A DNA stretch of 5,774 nt, taken from Clostridia bacterium. GTDB taxonomy: Bacteria; Bacillota; Clostridia; Christensenellales; CAG-1252. This document shows positions 1 to 5,774 of this stretch, in pieces. The DNA is taken from assembly GCA_009928745.1 (NCBI GenBank), contig SACC01000096.1:1-5774 (forward strand). The letters run 5' to 3'. Under the pieces are notes generated by a model. The model was not told the origin of the DNA and ran no database searches. It saw only the letters and a list, made by a program, of their open reading frames with translations. The position numbers and the translations under genes are program-made. Positions within the stretch are counted from its first letter, which is position 1. Every line of letters begins with the position of its first letter.

Positions 1-1
1 G

Positions 2-604
2 CCTTATGTCAAAAACAGCGAAAATGCGGCGGAGGTTATATCCGTCCTCGACGGCATAATCTTTGCCGGAGGCGTAGACATAGACCCGACGCTTTACGGC
101 GAGGAACGGCTTGAGGAATGCGGCGAAATCTGCGCTGTCCGCGATTTGTCTGAAAGCCTGTATGTCAAAGCAGTATTGACAACGGATATGCCGTTTTTGG
201 GAATATGCCGCGGTATACAAACGCTCAATGTGTTCTCCGGCGGTACGCTTTTTCAGGATATTCCGTCAGAAACAGGCACATCAATCTGCCACGAAAAAGG
301 AAGTAAGCATAAAATTGTCATAAATCCGGAAAGCGTGCTTGACGGTATAATAAAAACAAATCATATAACGGTGAACAGCTACCACCATCAAGCCGTTAAA
401 GCACTTGCAAAAGGTATAATACCCACAGCTTATTCCCATGACGGAATTGTCGAAGCGATTGAATTTGAAGGAAGAAAAAGCGCCCTCGCCGTTCAGTTTC
501 ATCCTGAAATGTCTTTCGATGACGACGAAAATTCCCGTAAAATATTCGGCTGGTTTGTGACGGAATGTTCCGGATATCGGAAGCGCAATCCTTTCACCGT
601 ATAA
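2..604 (+). CDS. Gamma-glutamyl-GABA hydrolase-like class-I glutamine amidotransferase (peptidase C26), 5' truncated
   Basis: The last 200 codons of an enzyme whose start lies left of the window; the frame is open from base 2 to TAA at 602-604. By family, it hydrolyses gamma-glutamyl amide bonds (for example gamma-glutamyl-GABA in putrescine breakdown) in the cytoplasm. Seen, numbering from the first visible codon: the family's GG-x-D-x-x-P signature as GGVDIDP, a following RD-x-x-E, the nucleophile elbow GICRG with catalytic Cys69, the LNVFSGGTLFQDI stretch, the substrate-side VNSYHHQAV with His128-His129, and the catalytic His167/Glu169 pair in VQFHPE. All three catalytic residues are intact, so it should be active. 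Family members are about 235-255 residues long, so roughly 35-55 are missing. A TTG at 146 could be mistaken for the start, but the GGVDIDP motif lies upstream of it. The exact substrate cannot be read from sequence; PuuD-like is a family assignment, and no other putrescine-pathway gene is visible. Confidence 0.93.
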   Translation, partial: PYVKNSENAAEVISVLDGIIFAGGVDIDPTLYGEERLEECGEICAVRDLSESLYVKAVLTTDMPFLGICRGIQTLNVFSGGTLFQDIPSETGTSICHEKGSKHKIVINPESVLDGIIKTNHITVNSYHHQAVKALAKGIIPTAYSHDGIVEAIEFEGRKSALAVQFHPEMSFDDDENSRKIFGWFVTECSGYRKRNPFTV

Positions 605-634
605 GATATATCTGTTTTGTGTGTTATTGCTGCA

Positions 635-663
635 TTTAACTAAACCTTTAATATTTGTAAAAT
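635..663 (+). promoter_or_regulatory. Possible sigma-A-type promoter for the A2M gene
   Basis: A TTTAAC box (635-640) is followed by a 17-bp spacer and TAAAAT (658-663). The -10 matches TATAAT at five of six positions, but the -35 matches TTGACA at only three. Transcription would begin near 670, giving a leader of about 100 nt before the A2M start. In sequence this AT-rich such matches arise by chance, so this is only a candidate. Confidence 0.25.
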
Positions 664-691
664 AAAAAAAGGAAAATGAAACCTTTTACAA
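655..691. repeat. 8-bp inverted repeat TTGTAAAA / TTTTACAA
   Basis: TTGTAAAA at 655-662 is the exact reverse complement of TTTTACAA at 684-691, with 21 nt between. A competing inner stem, AAAAGG (667-672) with CCTTTT (682-687), encloses a 9-nt loop. On the minus strand the inner stem is followed by a T-run, but it has only two G-C pairs and would be a weak terminator. The repeat overlaps the candidate -10 box, so an operator role is possible but unproven. Confidence 0.35.
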
Positions 692-744
692 CGTCAAAGC
701 GTATATGAAGTTAAGAGGATAATTAGTTATCGTACAGATTTGTC

Positions 745-753
745 AAAGAAAGG
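745..753 (+). promoter_or_regulatory. Ribosome-binding region of the A2M gene
   Basis: Purine-rich AAAGAAAGG is the only Shine-Dalgarno-like stretch close to the start. It ends 13 nt before ATG 767, which is long, and only 1 nt before the in-frame ATG 755, which is too short. Neither spacing is ideal. ATG 767 is preferred because its spacing is workable and it puts the Lys close to the N-terminus as in usual lipoprotein signals. The alternative adds only four residues (MVIY). Confidence 0.4.
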
Positions 754-766
754 TATGGTCATATAC

Positions 767-3700
767 ATGAAAAGCGGCAAAATAATCATACGCGTCGTCT
801 GCCTTATACTTGCATCGCTGCTGCTTGTCTCCTGCGGGAGCGGCACAATAAATGAGAGTATAGACGACAGCTCAAAGGGTTCAAACGTTTCCACACTTGA
901 CGATCTTTCCAATAAAAACGGTTTTAATCTAACCGGTGACACTTATATTTCTGACGGGCTTGCGAAAAACCTTCCGGAATCGTTGCAAAAGGTCAGCGTC
1001 ACGGCGGCGGGCACCGACGGAAAAGTGATTTCCGCAGATGATTCGTTCATCATCGAAACATCGGGTGACATAGCGGCTGAAGAACTGACGCAGTATGTTT
1101 CGCTGTCTCCTTCGGTAAACTACAGCGTAACGAAGCTTTCTTCCCGTAAATTTGAACTTACGCCCGCGAGTACGCTTTCTTCCGGGAAGGTTTACAGACT
1201 TCTTGTAGGCGATAAGGACAACCCTGCTTATTCCTTCGCTTTCCAGACAGAAACCCAGCTTGTTGTCAAATCGGTGCTTCCCGCCGACGAAGCAAATAAC
1301 GTACCTACCAATGCGGGCATAGAAATTGAATTCACCGATTCGGTGTACGGCAATGATTTTGCAAAATTCATAAGCATATCGCCCTCTGTGGACGGCTATT
1401 TCACCCTTTATCCCGACGGGAAGACTGTGGTCTTCGTCCCTAACCACGGGCTTGAGGAAAATAAAGTCTACAAGGTCACCGTAAAAAAGGGTATAACCGC
1501 ATCTTCGGGTAAAATTCTTGAGGAAGACAAAATCTTTGCTTTCCGTACGGTTGCCTCAAAAACAAACAGTTCTGAAACCGCATATTTTAATATATATAAA
1601 GCTGAATTTTTGTTCCGTACCGATAATTATCCCGTAATACCCTATTCATCAAGCTCTGACATATCGTATACCATTACAGCCGACATATATAAATATGCTT
1701 CTGCTTATGAAGCCATACAAGCTAAAAAAGCCTATGAAGCGGTTAAAGCTGACTATTTCTTCTCAGGCGATACTTATGTTTACCCAACAAAAGGGCTTGT
1801 TAAAGTCACTTCTAAAAGTAAATCCGTACAAAAGAATGATAAAACAGACAAATATATTGAATTGCCGATACTTAACGGCGGCGTATATCTTGCGAATATA
1901 ACTTTTTCATATTTACAAAACGGCACGAAAAAAACTTTTAACAAACAGGTATTCATTCAGATTTCCGACCTTACCATATACACAGAAAGCTGTAATGGAA
2001 GTACTCTTGTTTGGGTAAACGGTCCGGACGGACCCGCAAAGAACGCGGATATCAACGGCGAGTGCTTTGTTTATAAACCCTACTGGAATTCCGAAAGCGT
2101 GGAAACGGCATATACCCCGGTTTCGGGCGGGACAAATGCCGACGGGATATATATCCTCGATAACGGCAGCAGTAACTCGATATTTATGACTGCTTCTTAC
2201 GACAATCAAGAGATATATGCCTGCATTCTTGCCGGTTCAAAGTCTGAAAATAGTTATTATTTTAATTATCTATATACGGACCGTGAGATATACTTCCAAA
2301 ACGACACGGTTAATTTTGCCGGTGTCATACGCCCCGCGGTGTCTTATACAAACATACCGGAAAAGCTTTATCTTAAAACATCGTGGTCAGGGAATACCTA
2401 TGAGGAAATTGAAGTAAACGAAGACGGTACATTCAAGGGTTCATACGAAATAGACAGTTATGTGGGATATGGAGTATATTTCAGGTTCTGCGACAAAGAC
2501 GGAAATATATTATTTAGTAAATATATCTCCGTCACCGACGAAAATAAGCCGGTTTATAAAGCTTCCCTTGCCTTCGACAAACCGTTCTATTCCTATGGTG
2601 ACACAGTAACCGTAACGCTCACCGCAACCTTCTTCGACGGTACTCCGGCACCGTACCTTACATTTGAATTAAAAGAAAATAACTTTATAGGCACAAAGAC
2701 CCTTAAAACAGGTGTTGACGGAACGGTTTCCTTCTCTTTTAAAACATACTCTATGAGTGAGGAATCAACTTATCCGTTCCCCCTATACGTCACAGCTCAA
2801 CTAATGGGTGAGGAAACAACCTCCATATATATCGTAAACTCCGTGATGTATTTCAATACCAACGTTTACTACACATCAAAACGGATTAACGCCGATTATA
2901 GCGAGGTATACTTAAACAAAGTGGACACATCCGGCATAACCTGTGCGGCGGACGCAACCTACGAAAATACCATAGGCGATCCCGAGGAGGGCAGCGTCAA
3001 TATTGTTCTGACGAAATATGAGATTAAAAAGAGGTATCTGAATACCTATTATGATCCCATAACCAAAAAATCCATAGAAAATTACGATTATTATACAGAT
3101 GAAACCACTATTAAAACATATAAGGAACAGTTTATAAACGGTATTGTAAAACTTGACCATATACAACTCACCGAGGATTTTTTAGGTTATTATATTTATA
3201 CGGTCACATACCATGATAAATTAAACAATTCAACCTATACCCAAAAAATATATGCCTGCAAGGGCAGCAGAAATGAATTTTACTATTATTATCAGAACAA
3301 TCAGCCAAAATACACCCTTATGACCGAAGCAACCGAATATTCAGTTGGCGATACGGTAAATGCTTGGGTGGAATACGGCGGTAAAAAGTATGAAGACAAG
3401 GTTCTTTATACCGTATATTCAGAGGGGAAATTCCATTATACCTATACAAATGAATATTCCGTTAGCTTCGACGATTCCTTTGTATCTGGCGTAAAACTCT
3501 ACGCTACACTCATAAACGGCGAAAATATGTTAATATACTCCCTTAACGAAAACTTAACATATGATTACAATAAAAATTCGTCGCTTTATATAAGAGTTGA
3601 AACAGACAAGGACATTTATAAACCCGGCGAAACCGTCACAGCGAAAGTCAAAGCATCTTCCGGCTCATCCGCAGCTAATGCGACAGTGATTCTATCTGTG

Positions 3701-5774
3701 GCAGACGAAGCTTGCTTCGCATTGGGAGATCAAACCGTAAACGCTCTGATGGAATATTACACATCAAGTAAGAGAAATACCCTGCCAATATATCGCAACA
3801 ACAGATTCAATGATTATTATTTTCAACTTTATCGTATTGGCAATTCAACCGTTGGTTATTATGAAGACGGAATGGAATACTGTGAAGAAGAATGCGCTTA
3901 TGATACCCCAAATACCGATGATAGTACAAATAAATCCGCCGAAGCGCGTATACGGGAAATATTCAAGGATAATCCCGTTTTCATCACATGTACTCTCGAC
4001 AGCAACGGCGAAGCCGTAATATCCTTCACCATGCCCGACAATATCACCCAGTGGCGCATAACCGCCGTAGTGCTTAACAATAAAGAAGCCGACAAATATT
4101 CCGGTATGGAAATCGGCAATTACGTTTCCGATGTGATATGCACTCTCCCATATTTCATAAATGTTTCCTCCTGCGACCGTTATATAACCGGCGATGATAT
4201 TTCGGTCTCGGCGCGCTCTTACGGTTCTTCGCTCACTTCTATAAAACCCGTTACTTATAGCGCAGCGCTTTATGACGACGAAGGAGTGCTTGTAATATCG
4301 CTCGACGAAATTAAAAATTCCGACGAATATGCCAGGTTCAATTTCGGCAAGTTGGAAAAGGGCACATACAGCGTGGTGATTAACGGCGAATGCGGTTCCC
4401 TCAAGGATGCGATGAAAACCACCTTTATCGTGACGGACACCGGTGTGCTTATGAACGTGACACGGGATATATCCGTCAACGAAATAGCAACCCTTGACCC
4501 TCAGGCTTATCCGTTGAGCTTATCCTTCCACGACGACACCTATAACAATTTCATACTCGTTGCAAGACGTCTGATGTGGGGATATTCCGAAAGAAGCGAC
4601 ACCATAGCGTCAAGCTATGTCGGCGCTGCCGTGCTGGAAAAACTGTTCGTCTGGAAATACTCGGAAGGCGACGCTAAGGCGAAATTGTCCTCCTATTCTG
4701 GTTTCATTCCCTTGATTTCCTACGGCGAAGGCAACGTGGAACTGACCGCGAAGATATGCGCAGTCGCCCCGGAGGTGTTGTCAAACGAAAAGAAAGCAGA
4801 ACTTATCGATAAATTCACCGTTTTTATCGCCGATAAACAGTATATCGACGACAGCCAGCTTTGCGCCGCGCTGCTCGGACTCGCTTCTCTCGGTCAGCCC
4901 GTGCTTACCGACCTGACATATATCGCAAGCCACTGTGAAGATTTCTCGGCAGAAGCCAAGCTGTACCTCTGTGCGGCGTTCGGTTATATCGGTGATTTTT
5001 CGGCGGCAAAGAACATTTACAATGCTCTGTACGACGAATACGCCAAAACCGCCGACGGCGGCGAACTGTATTTCGACGGCGGTAACACCGAGAAATCGAT
5101 AAAGCTCACCTCCCTGGCTCTGCTTTCCGCTTCTCTTGTTTCCAAGCTTGACGCGGAAAAGCTGACGGCATATCTGATGGAGAGAAATTCATATATCGAC
5201 CAGTATATACTTGAACTTGCCTCTTACGTAAAGTTCTTTATGCCAACGGAAATAAAAACCTCGTCCTTCACCTATCAGATAGGCGAAAACGAGGAAAAGG
5301 AGATAACTCTCAAAGCGGGAAGCGTATATACTCTATCCCTTACCAAAAAGGAATTCAAAGCCTTAAAAATCATATCTTCTGACGAAGCTGTCTCGGTTCG
5401 TGCAAATTACATGGGTACCGCTGAAGAGGCAACCCGAGATAAAGCCGGAAGCAGTGAACTTCAAATTTCAAAAACCATAACACCATACGACGTTGACCGC
5501 GGACTGTACAAGGTTACGATAACCTATTCAGGGAAAACCGACAGAAACTACGCTTATTACACACTCGCCGACTGCATACCGTCCGGCGCAAGATTTTATT
5601 CAGCCGAGGGTAATTACGGTTACAACAGCTCACGCAATTATAACGGATACGCCTGGCTTTCAAATTCAGGTCAGATGATGAACGGCGGAATTTCGGTATG
5701 GAAATCCGGTTATGACCCGATGAAGGGAAATACCGAATATACCTTTTCCGGTAAGATAAGCTATATCATAAGAG
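767..5774 (+). CDS. Giant alpha-2-macroglobulin family lipoprotein lacking the thioester motif, 3' truncated
   Basis: At least 1669 residues. A2M proteins are large exported multidomain proteins; thioester members trap proteases after cleavage of a bait region. The lipoprotein signal is residues 1-22, with lipobox LVSC and lipid-attachment Cys23; Gly24 follows, so surface membrane anchoring is expected. A polar linker leads to two Ig-like Big_5-type modules (about 69-161 and 166-261). MG-type domains follow: SDL at 400-402, LVWV from 414, NADG at 457-460, an MG2 signature with TDR at 504-506 and GVIRP at 519-523, and another beta domain with GDTVTV at 611. The bait-adjacent domain has YKPGE (951-955) and VADEA (978-982). 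The variable bait-like stretch spans about 987-1062. The A2M core at 1069-1104 shows NP, DSNG (1078-1081), MPD and QWRIT (Trp1096). MG8-like sequence is at about 1125-1225, a helical toroid at about 1247-1480, and C-terminal beta domains run from 1501 with LADCIPSG at 1600-1607. GYSER (1272-1276) replaces GCxEQ. Domain edges are estimates. Bacterial A2M genes often sit beside pbpC; the left neighbour here is unrelated and the right is unseen. Confidence 0.9.
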   Translation, partial: MKSGKIIIRVVCLILASLLLVSCGSGTINESIDDSSKGSNVSTLDDLSNKNGFNLTGDTYISDGLAKNLPESLQKVSVTAAGTDGKVISADDSFIIETSGDIAAEELTQYVSLSPSVNYSVTKLSSRKFELTPASTLSSGKVYRLLVGDKDNPAYSFAFQTETQLVVKSVLPADEANNVPTNAGIEIEFTDSVYGNDFAKFISISPSVDGYFTLYPDGKTVVFVPNHGLEENKVYKVTVKKGITASSGKILEEDKIFAFRTVASKTNSSETAYFNIYKAEFLFRTDNYPVIPYSSSSDISYTITADIYKYASAYEAIQAKKAYEAVKADYFFSGDTYVYPTKGLVKVTSKSKSVQKNDKTDKYIELPILNGGVYLANITFSYLQNGTKKTFNKQVFIQISDLTIYTESCNGSTLVWVNGPDGPAKNADINGECFVYKPYWNSESVETAYTPVSGGTNADGIYILDNGSSNSIFMTASYDNQEIYACILAGSKSENSYYFNYLYTDREIYFQNDTVNFAGVIRPAVSYTNIPEKLYLKTSWSGNTYEEIEVNEDGTFKGSYEIDSYVGYGVYFRFCDKDGNILFSKYISVTDENKPVYKASLAFDKPFYSYGDTVTVTLTATFFDGTPAPYLTFELKENNFIGTKTLKTGVDGTVSFSFKTYSMSEESTYPFPLYVTAQLMGEETTSIYIVNSVMYFNTNVYYTSKRINADYSEVYLNKVDTSGITCAADATYENTIGDPEEGSVNIVLTKYEIKKRYLNTYYDPITKKSIENYDYYTDETTIKTYKEQFINGIVKLDHIQLTEDFLGYYIYTVTYHDKLNNSTYTQKIYACKGSRNEFYYYYQNNQPKYTLMTEATEYSVGDTVNAWVEYGGKKYEDKVLYTVYSEGKFHYTYTNEYSVSFDDSFVSGVKLYATLINGENMLIYSLNENLTYDYNKNSSLYIRVETDKDIYKPGETVTAKVKASSGSSAANATVILSVADEACFALGDQTVNALMEYYTSSKRNTLPIYRNNRFNDYYFQLYRIGNSTVGYYEDGMEYCEEECAYDTPNTDDSTNKSAEARIREIFKDNPVFITCTLDSNGEAVISFTMPDNITQWRITAVVLNNKEADKYSGMEIGNYVSDVICTLPYFINVSSCDRYITGDDISVSARSYGSSLTSIKPVTYSAALYDDEGVLVISLDEIKNSDEYARFNFGKLEKGTYSVVINGECGSLKDAMKTTFIVTDTGVLMNVTRDISVNEIATLDPQAYPLSLSFHDDTYNNFILVARRLMWGYSERSDTIASSYVGAAVLEKLFVWKYSEGDAKAKLSSYSGFIPLISYGEGNVELTAKICAVAPEVLSNEKKAELIDKFTVFIADKQYIDDSQLCAALLGLASLGQPVLTDLTYIASHCEDFSAEAKLYLCAAFGYIGDFSAAKNIYNALYDEYAKTADGGELYFDGGNTEKSIKLTSLALLSASLVSKLDAEKLTAYLMERNSYIDQYILELASYVKFFMPTEIKTSSFTYQIGENEEKEITLKAGSVYTLSLTKKEFKALKIISSDEAVSVRANYMGTAEEATRDKAGSSELQISKTITPYDVDRGLYKVTITYSGKTDRNYAYYTLADCIPSGARFYSAEGNYGYNSSRNYNGYAWLSNSGQMMNGGISVWKSGYDPMKGNTEYTFSGKISYIIR

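Larger units (their letters stand above)
605..766. other. Intergenic gap between the hydrolase and A2M genes
   Basis: This AT-rich gap of 162 bp carries no gene. It holds a modest promoter candidate (635-663), an 8-bp inverted repeat (655-662 with 684-691) and the purine-rich translation start region of the next gene. No strong GC-rich hairpin plus T-run follows the hydrolase stop on the plus strand, so readthrough into the A2M gene is possible. In the A2M frame the last upstream stop is the TGA at 677-679. Confidence 0.8.

Noticed and set aside
664..691. AAAAGG/CCTTTT hairpin as a terminator for the hydrolase gene
   Set aside because: On the plus strand the stem has only two G-C pairs and is not followed by a T-run. 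On the minus strand a T-run follows, but no minus-strand gene ends there.
740..767. TTGTCA plus TATACA (740-745 and 762-767) as a promoter
   Set aside because: The boxes are 16 nt apart, but transcription would start after both candidate ATGs of the A2M gene.
929..1447. A 172-codon open frame on the minus strand
   Set aside because: It lies fully antisense to the first two Ig-like modules of the A2M gene. Its translation is Arg/Gly/Val-rich with no recognisable domain, as expected of a shadow.
3810..4119. Short plus- and minus-strand open frames around the A2M core
   Set aside because: They overlap the long frame where it carries clear A2M signatures (DSNG, MPD, QWRIT), and none shows a motif of its own.
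767..5774. Possible frameshift or split of the A2M gene into several genes
   Set aside because: Codon-by-codon reading shows no in-frame stop, and A2M-type motifs appear in the expected order throughout the one frame.

Overview
The window holds two plus-strand genes, both cut by its edges, and one short intergenic gap. The 3' two-thirds of a class-I glutamine-amidotransferase-like hydrolase of the gamma-glutamyl-GABA hydrolase (peptidase C26) family occupies 2-604. After 162 bp without a gene comes one uninterrupted reading frame from ATG 767 to the right edge, at least 1669 codons. I translated this frame codon by codon and found no stop. It encodes a giant lipoprotein of the bacterial alpha-2-macroglobulin (A2M) family and is probably only a few tens of codons short of its end.

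The organism looks like a bacterium with moderate GC content, plausibly an uncultured gut or rumen Clostridia/Bacillota member. This rests on the frequent ATA isoleucine codons mixed with GGC/GAC codons, the purine-rich AAAGAAAGG-type ribosome site and the family combination. It is an inference, since no marker gene is present.

Layout of the A2M protein: lipoprotein signal with Cys23; Ser/Asn/Asp-rich linker; two tandem Ig-like (Big_5-type) modules at about 69-161 and 166-261; a run of macroglobulin-type beta domains with recognisable MG1/MG2 signatures (SDL at 400-402, TDR at 504-506, GVIRP at 519-523); more beta domains to about 985; a variable, charged, Tyr-rich bait-like segment at about 987-1062; the A2M core signature at 1069-1104; an MG8-like domain; an alpha-helical thioester-domain-like toroid; and C-terminal MG domains up to the edge. 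Where thioester A2Ms carry G-C-x-E-Q, this protein reads G-Y-S-E-R. It therefore appears unable to form the covalent trapping bond and probably works as a thioester-free trap or as a structural cell-surface protein.

The two genes are not obviously linked in function. The hydrolase is a cytoplasmic metabolic enzyme and the A2M protein is exported. The gap between them holds a modest promoter candidate, an 8-bp inverted repeat and the ribosome-binding region, so the A2M gene may have its own transcription start. I saw no RNA gene, CRISPR array or mobile element. Long antisense frames over the A2M gene are shadows.
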